From Bradyrhizobium sp. LMTR 3 (GTDB taxonomy: Bacteria; Pseudomonadota; Alphaproteobacteria; Rhizobiales; Xanthobacteraceae), in the NCBI RefSeq assembly GCF_001693485.1, contig NZ_MAXC01000012.1, positions 434,001 through 498,000 on the forward strand: 64,000 nt of DNA, read 5' to 3'. Under the pieces are notes generated by a model. The model did not search any database. It was given only the letters and a program-made list of their open reading frames with translations, and was not told the DNA's origin. This document shows, one piece after another, positions 1-8,103 of this stretch. A program made the translations under genes and the position numbers. The number at the start of each line of letters is the position of its first letter. Position 1 is the first letter of the stretch.

Positions 1-855
1 AAGACCACTCTGGTTCATCTTTTGATCGGCAACGATCCGTCCGATAGCGGCACGATCCGGCTCGGTGCCAATCTCGAAATGGCGACGCTGGACCAGCACC
101 GCGAAAGCCTCGATCCGAAATCGACGCTGGCGGAAGCGCTGACCGGCGGCCGCGGCGACCACGTCATGGTCGGCGGCAAGCCGAAACACGTGGTCAGCTA
201 CATGAAGGACTTTCTCTTCGCGCAAGAACAGATGCGCACGCCGCTGGAGGTGCTTTCCGGCGGCGAGCGCGGCCGGCTGATGCTGGCGCGGGCGCTGGCA
301 AAGCCGTCGAACCTCTTGGTACTGGACGAGCCGACCAATGACCTCGATCTCGAAACGCTCGATGTGCTCGAAGAGATGCTTGGCGATTACGAGGGTACCG
401 TGATCCTGATCAGCCACGACCGCGATTTCCTCGATCGCGTGGTAACGTCGGTGATCGTGCCTGAAGGCAATGGCCGCTGGATCGAGTATGCCGGCGGGTA
501 CACCGACATGCTGGCTCAGCGCGGCGAGGATTTGTCGCGGGAATCTGTCAATGGACCGGCGCCGATTGAGGAAAAGAAGGAGACCAGAGCTACGGCGCCT
601 TCCGTCACCCCAAAACGTCGGCTGAACTTCAACGAGAAGCACGCGCTGGAGACGCTACCGAAAACGATCGCGAAATTGCAGGCCGACATCGCAAAGCAGC
701 AGAAGCTGCTTGACGATCCGGACCTCTACGCCAAGGATCGTAAAAAGTTCGACGCGGCGTCATCGGCGATTGCAAAAGCGCAGGAAGAGCTTTCGGCCGC
801 CGAAGACCGGTGGCTGGAGCTGGAAGTTTTGCGGGAAGAGATAGAACAAGCGTAA
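1..855 (+). CDS. ABC-F family ATPase, Uup-like (5' truncated by window)
   Basis: This is the 3' part of a duplicated-ATPase ABC-F protein, a soluble family acting at the ribosome or, for Uup, on branched DNA and ribosome assembly. The reading frame is open from base 1, where the codons read KTTL, the end of a Walker A motif, so the start lies outside the window. Visible parts of the second ATPase domain are the signature LSGGERGRLMLARAL, the Walker B LLVLDEPTNDLD and the H-loop LISHDRDFLD. A charged, helical tail of about 80 residues follows, matching the C-terminal coiled coil of Uup. The family is clear; Uup is favoured over EttA because of that tail. Confidence 0.9.
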   Translation, partial: KTTLVHLLIGNDPSDSGTIRLGANLEMATLDQHRESLDPKSTLAEALTGGRGDHVMVGGKPKHVVSYMKDFLFAQEQMRTPLEVLSGGERGRLMLARALAKPSNLLVLDEPTNDLDLETLDVLEEMLGDYEGTVILISHDRDFLDRVVTSVIVPEGNGRWIEYAGGYTDMLAQRGEDLSRESVNGPAPIEEKKETRATAPSVTPKRRLNFNEKHALETLPKTIAKLQADIAKQQKLLDDPDLYAKDRKKFDAASSAIAKAQEELSAAEDRWLELEVLREEIEQA

Positions 856-858
856 TTC

Positions 859-976
859 GTAGGATGGGTGGAGCGCAGCGATACCCATCATGATGCATCG
901 ACGGGATTTGATGGGTTTCGCGGAGTTTATCATCGGGCCGGCCGGAGGCCGGACCCGGTGGCTCCACCGATCCCAC
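859..976. repeat. Palindromic intergenic repeat (GTAGGATGGGT type)
   Basis: The gap between the ABC-F gene and the next gene begins GTAGGATGGGTGGAGCGCAG and carries the inverted partner ATACCCATC within the first 30 bases, with GATGGGTTTC and a GGCCGGCCGGAGGCCGG stem further on. It resembles the GTAGGGTGGGC repeats elsewhere in the window but has a different core. It is probably a REP-like element. I see no gene in it. Confidence 0.6.
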
Positions 977-1008
977 GGGTTCATACGGACTCCAACAGAG
1001 AGAAGAGC

Positions 1009-2091
1009 ATGACAACGCCCCTCGCCGCAAAAATCGCCCGTGAATACGGCACGCCCTGCGCGGTCATCGACATGGACCGCGTCGAGCGCAACATCGCCCG
1101 CATCCAGGTGGCCTGCGATACCGCCGGCGTCGCCAACCGGCCGCATATCAAGACCCACAAGAGCCCGCTGCTCGCACAGATGCAGGTCGCGGCCGGCGCG
1201 AAGGGCATCACCTGCCAGAAGCTCGGCGAGGCCGAGGTGATGGCCGAAGCCGGCATCGACGACATCCTGATCAGCTACAATCTGATCGGCGAGGAGAAGA
1301 TGGCCCGGCTCGCGGCGCTGCAGGCCAAGGCCAACATGACGGTCGCTGCCGACAATTCGACCGTGATCGCTGGCCTGCCGCAAGCCACCGCAGCTTCGGG
1401 CCGACCGCTGTCGGTCGTGGTCGAGTGCGATACGGGGCGCAAGCGCGCCGGCGTCGAAACGCCCGGCGAGGCGATTGCGCTGGCGCGCGAGATTGCGGGC
1501 TCGAAGGGGCTGCAATTTGCGGGCTTCATGCTGTACCCGACCGAGACCGGCTGGGCCGAGGCGCAGCAGTTTTTCGACGAGGCACTGGCGGGCGTCCGCG
1601 CGCACGGGCTCGATGCGACGATGGTTTCGACCGGCGGCTCGCCCAATCTGAAAAATCTCGGCAAGCTGAAGGGCGCGACCGAGCATCGGCCCGGCACCTA
1701 TATCTACAACGACCGCATGCAGGTCGCGGCCGGCGTCGCCGAATGGGATGACTGCGCGCTGAACATCTATTCCACCGTCGTGAGCCGCGCCGGACCCGAC
1801 CGCGGCATTCTGGACGCCGGCTCCAAGACGCTGACATCGGATCCCGGCGGCAGCCTCGACGGCTACGGGCTGATCCTGGAGCACCCGGAAGCCAAGATCG
1901 CGCGCTTCGCGGAAGAGCACGGCTTTCTCGACCTGGCCCGCAGCAACACGCGGCCGAATATCGGCGACGTCGTCCGGATCGTGCCCAACCATGTCTGCGT
2001 CGTCGTCAACATGATGGACGAAGTGGTGATGGTGCGCGGCGATGAGATCATCGGCACGCTGCCGGTCGCAGCAAGGGGGAAGTTGCGGTGA
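1009..2091 (+). CDS. D-threonine aldolase / D-serine dehydratase-family PLP enzyme
   Basis: A 360-residue PLP enzyme with an alanine-racemase-type TIM barrel, expected to cleave or dehydrate D-hydroxy amino acids such as D-threonine. The PLP lysine lies in RPHIKTHK (residues 44-51). The C-terminal HxC metal motif of this family is visible as PNHVC (H328, C330). The ATG at 1009 is chosen because a purine-rich AGAGAAGAG precedes it and the fold begins directly after; the open frame runs further upstream only through the repeat. It stands alone on this strand. Aldolase and dehydratase members cannot be separated from the sequence. Confidence 0.85.
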   Translation: MTTPLAAKIAREYGTPCAVIDMDRVERNIARIQVACDTAGVANRPHIKTHKSPLLAQMQVAAGAKGITCQKLGEAEVMAEAGIDDILISYNLIGEEKMARLAALQAKANMTVAADNSTVIAGLPQATAASGRPLSVVVECDTGRKRAGVETPGEAIALAREIAGSKGLQFAGFMLYPTETGWAEAQQFFDEALAGVRAHGLDATMVSTGGSPNLKNLGKLKGATEHRPGTYIYNDRMQVAAGVAEWDDCALNIYSTVVSRAGPDRGILDAGSKTLTSDPGGSLDGYGLILEHPEAKIARFAEEHGFLDLARSNTRPNIGDVVRIVPNHVCVVVNMMDEVVMVRGDEIIGTLPVAARGKLR

Positions 2092-2095
2092 ATTC

Positions 2096-2210
2096 GTAGG
2101 GTGGGCAAAGCGCAGCGTGCCCACCATTACGAGCGACGCAAGAAGTGGTGGGCACGCTTCCGCCTTCGCTCATGGAGCTACGGCGGACGTGGTCGCTTTG
2201 CCCACCCTAC
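2096..2210. repeat. GTAGGGTGGGC palindromic repeat, left arm of a 65-bp inverted pair
   Basis: The element begins GTAGGGTGGGCAAAG and ends CTTTGCCCACCCTAC. Its last 65 bases (2146-2210) recur exactly, inverted, at 3469-3533 on the far side of the flavoprotein gene. The stop codon of that gene (2207-2209) lies inside the repeat. Confidence 0.9.
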
Positions 2211-3439
2211 GATTCCGACAGCCACTTAAGCGCGCCCCGCCCCGCGGCCACGCCGGTCGCGAACGACGCTTGCAGCAGGTAACCTCCCGTCGGCGCTTCC
2301 CAATCGAGCATCTCGCCGGCGGCGAACACGCCGGGCAAGCGCTTGAGCATGAATTCACCGTCGAGTTCGTCGAACGATATCCCTCCCGCCGTCGAGATCG
2401 CGCGCGCGATCGGGGCTGTGCCGGTGAGTTCGAGCGGGACGGCGTTGATGAGGTGAGCGAGATCGGCCGACGACATCGACGCCAGCGAAGCGCCGGATGC
2501 CTTGGCGGCCTCCTGCAGCAAGCCGATCGAAACAGGCGACAAACCCACGGCCTTGCGCAGGAAGTTGGACAGGGATTGCTTGCCCTTTGGTTCCGACAGC
2601 CGCGCGATCAGCTCTCGTTGCTCGAGATCAGGCCGCAGCGCGATGTGCAGGGCTGCCTGCCCTGAAATCATAATGGCCTCGCGCAGCTCAGCCGAAAGCG
2701 CATAGATCGCGCCGCCCTCGATGCCGGTGCGCGTGACGACGGCCTCGCCGCGCTGGGTATGTGCTCCAAACCTCAACGCCACACCCTTGAGCGGTTGACC
2801 CTCAAAACGGTCGCGAAAAATCTCCGACCAGGCGACGGTGAAGCCGGAATTGGAGGGCCGGAGCGGAGAAATCTTCACACCCAGAGCGGCGAGCGTTTCT
2901 GTCCACGTGCCATCCGATCCAAGCCGCGGCCAGCTTGCGCCGCCGAGCGCCAGCACGGTTGCGCGCGGCTCGACGACGAGCGATCCATCAGGCGTTTCAA
3001 AGCGCAGGCGGCCCTGCTCATCCCAGCCGACCCAGCGATGGCGTAGCGCCAATTTGACGCCCATCGAGTCCAGCCGCCGCAACCATGCCCGCAGCAATGG
3101 AGAGGCCTTGAAGGCTTTCGGAAACACCCGGCCACTGGAGCCGACAAAAGTCTCCTGCCCCAGTGTCTCGCTCCAGTCGCGCAACGCCTGCGGCGGAAAC
3201 GCTTCGATGGCGGCTTTCAGGTGCGGCATCGCCTCACGATAGCGGGCAAGGAATTGCGGCAACGGCTCGCTGTGCGTGAGGTTGAGCCCGCCTCGCCCGG
3301 CCATCAGGAATTTGCGCCCCGCCGACGGCATTGCGTCATAGACGGTGACGCCGGCGCCGCCTTGCGCGAGCACTTCGGCGGCCATCAGCCCGGCGGGGCC
3401 GGCGCCGATGATCGCTGCGTTTTTGGAAGGCGATGACAT
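2207..3439 (-). CDS. NAD(P)/FAD-dependent oxidoreductase, HI0933/BaiN-like flavoprotein
   Basis: A 410-residue flavoprotein. The N-terminal dinucleotide fold is clear (IIGAGPAGLMAAE near residues 8-20), followed by the family sequence GRKFLMAGRGGLNLTHSE and, at the C-terminus, an FAD-closing segment with FAAGEMLDWEAPTGGYLLQ. This matches the HI0933/YhiN family of unknown or ene-reductase-like activity. I use the ATG at 3439; the open frame continues upstream only by translating the adjacent repeat (peptide ATADVVALPTLR). It is a single gene enclosed by inverted repeats. The substrate cannot be named. Confidence 0.85.
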   Translation of the reverse strand: MSSPSKNAAIIGAGPAGLMAAEVLAQGGAGVTVYDAMPSAGRKFLMAGRGGLNLTHSEPLPQFLARYREAMPHLKAAIEAFPPQALRDWSETLGQETFVGSSGRVFPKAFKASPLLRAWLRRLDSMGVKLALRHRWVGWDEQGRLRFETPDGSLVVEPRATVLALGGASWPRLGSDGTWTETLAALGVKISPLRPSNSGFTVAWSEIFRDRFEGQPLKGVALRFGAHTQRGEAVVTRTGIEGGAIYALSAELREAIMISGQAALHIALRPDLEQRELIARLSEPKGKQSLSNFLRKAVGLSPVSIGLLQEAAKASGASLASMSSADLAHLINAVPLELTGTAPIARAISTAGGISFDELDGEFMLKRLPGVFAAGEMLDWEAPTGGYLLQASFATGVAAGRGALKWLSES

Positions 3440-3468
3440 GGCGAGAGTGTAGGTCGAATTGAGGGTGC

Positions 3469-3590
3469 GTAGGGTGGGCAAAGCGACCACGTCCGCCGTA
3501 GCTCCATGAGCGAAGGCGGAAGCGTGCCCACCATTATTCACGTCGCCGAGGCATGGTGGGCACGGCGCCATGCGCGTTTGCCCACCCTAC
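3469..3590. repeat. GTAGGGTGGGC palindromic repeat, right arm of a 65-bp inverted pair
   Basis: Bases 3469-3533 are the exact reverse complement of 2146-2210. The rest of the element continues to a second CTTTGCCCACCCTAC-like end at 3590 (GTTTGCCCACCCTAC). It lies between the flavoprotein start and the 3' end of the SDR gene. Confidence 0.9.
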
Positions 3591-3601
3591 GAGTCCGTGC
3601 G

Positions 3602-4519
3602 CTAAAGCTTAATCCCCGCCCTCGCCGCGGCCTGGGCGACATACTTCTGCGTCTGCTCGAATGCGCCCTGCAGCGCCTTCGCCTTCGATACGTCGTCGAT
3701 TTCAGCGAAATGCGCCGCGATGGCGTCGGGCGTCCAGTCGGACTGGGCTAAGTTGATACCCTCGGTCTCGATGATCTTGATCACCGCAAACGAACCCGCG
3801 CCCGCGCCCATGATGGTGCGGGTCGGCGCGTCCTCGCTCAAGAGATATTCCACCGCGGGCGTGATCGCTTCGGGTTTCATCAGCGCCAGCGCCTGCGGCG
3901 GCAGCAGTTCTTCCGTCATTCGGGTGGCCGCGGTCGGCGAGATCGTGTTGACGCGGATGTTGTTCTTGCGGCCCTCTTCGGCCAGCACGTTCATCAGGCC
4001 GACCATGCCGGCTTTCGCCGCGCCGTAATTGGCCTGGCCGAAATTGCCGAACAGGCCCGACGACGAGGTGGTCAGCACGATGCGGCCGTAGTTGCGCTCG
4101 CGCATGCCTTCCCACACTGCCTTGCAGCAATAGAAGGTGCCGACGAGATGAACATCGAGCACCTTGGCAAAGTCAGCGACATCCATTTTTCCAAACGACT
4201 TGTCGCGCAAAATGCCGGCATTGGCGCACAGCAGATCGACGCTGCCCCACTCTTTCGTAGCCCGTTCGACCATCGCCGTGACTTGTCCGAACTTGGAGAC
4301 ATCGGCGCCGTCGGCCATCGCCGTGCCGCCGGCTTTACGGATTTCCTCGACCACGGCTTCGGCCGGCGTCAGCGAACCGCCGGTGCCGTCCCGCGCGCCG
4401 CCGAAATCGTTGACCACTACCTTGGCGCCGCGGCTCGCCAGCCCCAGCGCATGCGCCCGTCCCAGACCATTGCCCGCGCCCGTGACGATTGCGACGCGTC
4501 CGTCAAACCTGATTGCCAT
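3602..4519 (-). CDS. SDR-family 3-hydroxyacyl-CoA dehydrogenase-like protein
   Basis: A 305-residue short-chain dehydrogenase. The nucleotide motif VTGAGNGLG lies at residues 12-20, N100-A-G follows, and the catalytic set is S152-154, Y165 and K169 (YGAAK). The VNDFGG turn after the second strand and the extended length match the hydroxyacyl-CoA dehydrogenase part of peroxisomal multifunctional enzyme 2 and its bacterial homologues. The next upstream gene encodes a MaoC hotdog protein, the usual hydratase partner in that arrangement, so beta-oxidation is likely. The acyl substrate is unknown. Confidence 0.85.
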   Translation of the reverse strand: MAIRFDGRVAIVTGAGNGLGRAHALGLASRGAKVVVNDFGGARDGTGGSLTPAEAVVEEIRKAGGTAMADGADVSKFGQVTAMVERATKEWGSVDLLCANAGILRDKSFGKMDVADFAKVLDVHLVGTFYCCKAVWEGMRERNYGRIVLTTSSSGLFGNFGQANYGAAKAGMVGLMNVLAEEGRKNNIRVNTISPTAATRMTEELLPPQALALMKPEAITPAVEYLLSEDAPTRTIMGAGAGSFAVIKIIETEGINLAQSDWTPDAIAAHFAEIDDVSKAKALQGAFEQTQKYVAQAAARAGIKL

Positions 4520-4560
4520 GCGTTACGATTCCTGATGTGTCGATCCAAGGCCGTTTTCTT

Positions 4561-4690
4561 CACCTTCTCCCCTTGTGGGAGAAGGTGGCGCGGACGAAGT
4601 CCGTGCCGGATGAGGGGTCTGTCTCCGCGGAGAGAACCCCTCACCCGTCTTCGCTTCGCGAAGCCACCCTCTCCCACAAGGGGAGAGGGT
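4561..4690. repeat. Long palindromic repeat (CTTCTCCCCTTGTGGGAGAAG type)
   Basis: The left part reads CCTTCTCCCCTTGTGGGAG and the right part CTCTCCCACAAGGGGAGAGG, with nested small palindromes such as CGGACGAAGTCCG and TTCGCTTCGCGAA between. It is an imperfect inverted repeat of about 130 bp between the SDR and MaoC genes and probably a REP-like element. Confidence 0.75.
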
Positions 4691-4732
4691 ACAGCGGCCC
4701 CGCGGAGATTGACAATTCTTGATCAGCGATGG

Positions 4733-4788
4733 ATTGCCGGGTCAACTGGTTTGAAGACGCGCTTCGCGCTTTTGCCCGGCAATGACAG
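4733..4788. repeat. Short inverted repeat (ATTGCCGGGTCAA ... GCCCGGCAAT)
   Basis: ATTGCCGGGT at the left pairs with GCCCGGCAAT at the right, with a GCGCTTCGCGC hairpin between. It is related to the TCATTGCCGGGCTTGACC element near 46.05 kb. Confidence 0.55.
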
Positions 4789-4794
4789 CGGCGA

Positions 4795-5274
4795 TCAGTT
4801 GAAATAGATCAGCCCGATCCAATCGGCGACCAACGCCGGCTTGTCCTCGCCCTCGATCTCGACCGTGACATTGGTGCGTGACTGCAGCTCTTTGGGCTTG
4901 CGCAGCTTGGCTTCAACAAGCGTGAAGCGGCCGCGGACACGCGAGCCGGCGCGGACCGGCGAGAGGAAACGTAGCTTGTCGAAACCGTAGTTCACGCCCA
5001 TCGCCGTGCCTTCGATGACCGGCATCACCTCATAGGACATGATGCTCATCAAGGACATGGTGAGAAAGCCGTGCGCGATGGTATTGCCGAACGCGGTTTC
5101 CTTTTTCGCCCGTTCCGGGTCGACATGAATGAACTGATGGTCCTCGATCACGTCGGCATAGAGGTTGATCCGGCTCTGGTCGATCAGGTGCCACGACGAC
5201 ACGCCGATCTCCTTGCCGACCATGGCCTGATAGGCCTCAAACGAGACCGGCGGCTTCTTCCAGACTTCATTCAT
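4795..5274 (-). CDS. MaoC-family hotdog dehydratase/hydratase
   Basis: A 159-residue single hotdog domain of the MaoC/R-hydratase family, which adds water to trans-2-enoyl-CoA. The hydratase dyad is present: EDHQFIHVD gives D45 and H50 with the usual five-residue spacing, followed by IAHGFLTMSL at the helix that closes the active site. The length is normal for a stand-alone member. It lies between an acyl-CoA synthetase upstream and an SDR dehydrogenase downstream on the same strand, although repeats fill both gaps, so cotranscription is uncertain. The acyl substrate is not deducible. Confidence 0.85.
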   Translation of the reverse strand: MNEVWKKPPVSFEAYQAMVGKEIGVSSWHLIDQSRINLYADVIEDHQFIHVDPERAKKETAFGNTIAHGFLTMSLMSIMSYEVMPVIEGTAMGVNYGFDKLRFLSPVRAGSRVRGRFTLVEAKLRKPKELQSRTNVTVEIEGEDKPALVADWIGLIYFN

Positions 5275-5284
5275 TGATTAGCTC

Positions 5285-5360
5285 CTAGTGCCCCGTTTCC
5301 GAAGTTCGTAAACCATCGCGGCACCCCTGATACGAACTTCGGAAACAAGAGGGGCACTAG
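5285..5360. repeat. Palindromic element 1 of a tandem pair
   Basis: A large inverted repeat. The outer arms are CTAGTGCCCC and GGGGCACTAG, the inner 16-base arms GTTTCCGAAGTTCGTA and its exact complement, with a four-base bulge (AAGA) on the right side and a 20-base loop. It sits just upstream of the MaoC start codon. Confidence 0.85.
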
Positions 5361-5376
5361 CAAATATTATTACTCA

Positions 5377-5451
5377 AGTGCCGCTCATCGATTTGAAGTT
5401 CCTGAGATGGACTCGCGGCACCAGTGCAGGAACTTCAAATCGGCGGCACTA
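5377..5451. repeat. Palindromic element 2 of a tandem pair
   Basis: The same design as its neighbour: outer arms AGTGCCGC and GCGGCACT, inner 16-base arms CGATTTGAAGTTCCTG and its exact complement, and a four-base bulge (TCAT), here on the left side. The inner arm shares only GAAGTTC, at the same position, with the first element. The stop codon of the acyl-CoA synthetase (5449-5451) is inside the right arm. Confidence 0.85.
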
Positions 5452-7173
5452 GGTCCCGGCGGTCCGCACTTTCTGCAGCTCCGGAAACTCTTCTTCGCGG
5501 AACTCGGCGCCGCGCAACGCATCACTGCGATTATTCTCATGTTCGAGCCGGCGCAACTGCGCGCGGCGGATCTTGCCGGAAATCGTCTTCGGCAGTTCGG
5601 TCACCAGCTCGATCTTCCTGATGCGTTTGAACGGCGCCAGCCGGGTGTGCAGATGCCTAAAGATCGACAACGCGGTCTCAGGCGAGCGTTCCACGCCCGA
5701 AACCAGCAGCACATAGGCCTTCGGGATCGCGAGCCGGATCGGATCGGGGCTTGGGACAACCGCCGCTTCAGCTACCCATTCATGCTCCAGCAGCACGCTC
5801 TCCAGCTCGAATGGGCTGATGCGGTAGTCGGATGACTTGAAGACGTCGTCGGAACGGCCGACAAAGGTGAGATAGCCCTCGTCGTCGGCAAACACCACGT
5901 CGCCTGAGCGGTAGAGATCGCCGTCCGCGCCGCTCAGTTTGCCGTCCCCGCCCTGATAGCCCTGCATCAGGCCCGCCGGGCGGTCGGCGCCGAGCACCAG
6001 CGTCACCTCGCCCTCTTTGGTGACATGGCCGTCATTGTCAGTGATTCGCACCCGGTAGCCCGGCAACGAACGGCCCATCGAGCCGACCTTCACCTTCTGG
6101 CCCGGCGAGTTACCGGCGAGCGCCGCGGTCTCGGTCTGGCCATAGCCGTCGCGGATGGTGAGACCCCACGCCGCCTTCACCTGGTCGATCACTTCGGGAT
6201 TGAGCGGCTCGCCGGCGCCGCAGACCTCGCGCAGGCTTACCTTGAAATCCGCGAGCTTCTCCTGAATGAACAGCCGCCACACCGTCGGCGGCGCGCACAG
6301 CGTGGTGACGCCGCAGCGGCCGATCGTGGTGAGCAGGGCTTTGGCGTCGAAGCGCGGCTGGTTGACCACGAACACGGCGGCTCCCGCATTCCACGGCGCG
6401 AAGAAGCAACTCCAGGCATGCTTGGCCCAGCCGGGTGAAGAGATGTTCAGGTGCACGTCGCCCGGCTGCAGCCCGAGCCAGAACATGGTCGAGAGGTGGC
6501 CTACCGGATAGCTGCGCTGGCTGTGCCGCACCAGTTTTGGTTTGGCCGTGGTGCCCGAGGTGAAATAAAGCAGCATCGGGTCGTCGGCGTTGGTGGGGCC
6601 CTCGGGCGTAAACGCTTCGGAAGCGCCCGCCGCCTGTTCGAACGAAAGCCAGCCGTCGTGCTTCGAGGTCGCGCCGACCACGATGCGCACCAGACTGTCG
6701 CTGCCGAGGCCGGCAAACTTCGCAACTTGGTCCTGCGAGGCGATCACCACCCTCGCCTTGCCGCGATCGAGCCGGTCGCGCAGCTCATCGGGGGTAAGCA
6801 GCGTGGTGGCGGGGATCACGACGACGCCGAGCTTCATCGCGGCCAGCATGGTCTCCCACAGCGGCACGACATTGCCGAGCAACAGCAGCAGATGATCGCC
6901 CCGCTTCAGGCCCTGCGCGCGCAGGAAGTTTGCGACCTGGTTGGAGCGGCGCGACAATGTCGCGAAGGAAAGCTTTGTTTCCTTGTCGCCGGGATCGACG
7001 ATCCAGAGCGCGGCGCGGTCCCGACTTTCAGGATTTTGCGCGAGTTCCGCGTCGAACCAGTCGAGCGCCCAGTTGAATGGAACAGGGGCCGGCCAGCGAA
7101 ATCCCTTCACTGCCGCATCGTAATCGGTGCGGTGCTTGAGCAGAAAGGCGCGCGCTTCCTGAAAGGTCGTCAT
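5449..7173 (-). CDS. AMP-dependent acyl-CoA synthetase
   Basis: A 574-residue adenylate-forming enzyme that activates a carboxylic acid through an acyl-AMP to its CoA thioester. The phosphate-binding motif LLYFTSGTTAKPKLVRHSQ, the central DGYGQTET and the hinge region with YRSGDVVFADDEGYLTFVGR followed by SSDYRISPFELE are all present, as is the C-terminal lysine segment LPKTISGKIRR. It looks medium-chain or acetoacetyl/benzoate-like rather than long-chain, but the acid is not identifiable. The start at 7173 is 10 bases after the mmsB stop, so it is probably in the valine operon. Confidence 0.9.
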   Translation of the reverse strand: MTTFQEARAFLLKHRTDYDAAVKGFRWPAPVPFNWALDWFDAELAQNPESRDRAALWIVDPGDKETKLSFATLSRRSNQVANFLRAQGLKRGDHLLLLLGNVVPLWETMLAAMKLGVVVIPATTLLTPDELRDRLDRGKARVVIASQDQVAKFAGLGSDSLVRIVVGATSKHDGWLSFEQAAGASEAFTPEGPTNADDPMLLYFTSGTTAKPKLVRHSQRSYPVGHLSTMFWLGLQPGDVHLNISSPGWAKHAWSCFFAPWNAGAAVFVVNQPRFDAKALLTTIGRCGVTTLCAPPTVWRLFIQEKLADFKVSLREVCGAGEPLNPEVIDQVKAAWGLTIRDGYGQTETAALAGNSPGQKVKVGSMGRSLPGYRVRITDNDGHVTKEGEVTLVLGADRPAGLMQGYQGGDGKLSGADGDLYRSGDVVFADDEGYLTFVGRSDDVFKSSDYRISPFELESVLLEHEWVAEAAVVPSPDPIRLAIPKAYVLLVSGVERSPETALSIFRHLHTRLAPFKRIRKIELVTELPKTISGKIRRAQLRRLEHENNRSDALRGAEFREEEFPELQKVRTAGT

Positions 7174-7183
7174 CAGGTCTCCG

Positions 7184-8071
7184 TTATTTCGCAGCGAGGC
7201 TCCGAACGTGCTGGATAATCCCGGAAAAATCCACCCCGCCATGGCCGGCGGCATCAAAAGCCTTGTAGATCTCCTGCGCGTGCTTGCCGAGCGGCGTCGC
7301 CGCGCCCGCGGCCTTGGCCGCATCCTGCGCCAGCGTCAGGTCCTTCACCATCAGGGCCGACGCGAAGCCCGGCTTGTAACCGTTGTTCGCCGGCGAAGTC
7401 GGCACCGGCCCCGGCACCGGGCAATAGGACGTCAGCGCCCAGCATTGCCCCGATGAGGTCGAGGCGACATCGAACAGCGCCTGATGCGACAGCCCAAGCT
7501 TTTCGGCGAGCGCAAAGGCCTCGCCGACCCCGATCATGGAAATCCCCAAGATCATGTTGTTGCAGATCTTGGCCGCCTGCCCCGCGCCGGCGCCGCCGCA
7601 ATGGACGATCTTCTTGCCCATGTTCTCCAAGACGGGTTTTGCCGCCGCAAACGCCTTTTCCTCGCCGCCACACATGAAAGTCAGCGTCGCGCCCTTGGCG
7701 CCGCCGGTGCCGCCGGATACCGGCGCATCCACCGAAAGCATGCCGTGCTTGGCCGCCAGCGCGTGCGCCTGCTTGGCGCTTTCGACGTCGATGGTCGAGC
7801 AATCGACGATCAGCGTGCCCTTGGTCATCACTGGGACGACTTCGTTCCAGACCGTCAGCACATGCCTGCCCGCCGGCAGCATGGTGATGACCACATCAGC
7901 GCCCTTGACGGCAGCGACCGAACTCTCGGCGATCCCTGCGCCGTCCGCCTTGGCCTGATCGCGCGAGGCTTCGACCAGATCGAACGCGGTCACCTTGCGG
8001 CCGGCCTTGACCAGATTGGCCGCCATCGGGCCGCCCATATTGCCGAGGCCAATGAATGCGATATTTGCCAT
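7184..8071 (-). CDS. mmsB: 3-hydroxyisobutyrate dehydrogenase
   Basis: A 295-residue beta-hydroxyacid dehydrogenase that oxidises 3-hydroxyisobutyrate to methylmalonate semialdehyde with NAD in valine breakdown. The N-terminal FIGLGNMGGPMAANL is the family's nucleotide-binding motif, DAPVSGGTGGAKGATLTFM is the substrate-binding segment, and GQAAKICNNMIL carries the catalytic lysine. Length and context both fit: the hydrolase supplying its substrate lies 32 bases upstream and the semialdehyde dehydrogenase using its product is in the same operon. Confidence 0.93.
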   Translation of the reverse strand: MANIAFIGLGNMGGPMAANLVKAGRKVTAFDLVEASRDQAKADGAGIAESSVAAVKGADVVITMLPAGRHVLTVWNEVVPVMTKGTLIVDCSTIDVESAKQAHALAAKHGMLSVDAPVSGGTGGAKGATLTFMCGGEEKAFAAAKPVLENMGKKIVHCGGAGAGQAAKICNNMILGISMIGVGEAFALAEKLGLSHQALFDVASTSSGQCWALTSYCPVPGPVPTSPANNGYKPGFASALMVKDLTLAQDAAKAAGAATPLGKHAQEIYKAFDAAGHGGVDFSGIIQHVRSLAAK

Positions 8072-8103
8072 CTCGAATCCTCCGCTAAACTTTCTTGTTC
8101 TGA

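Noticed and set aside
760..2127. 455-residue open frame on the minus strand
   Set aside because: It lies opposite the D-threonine-aldolase-family gene, is rich in R, A, H and G without family motifs, and is a GC-codon shadow.
3440..3571. N-terminal extension of the flavoprotein
   Set aside because: The extra 44 codons translate a palindromic repeat (ATADVVALPTLR) and lie before a normal nucleotide-binding start.
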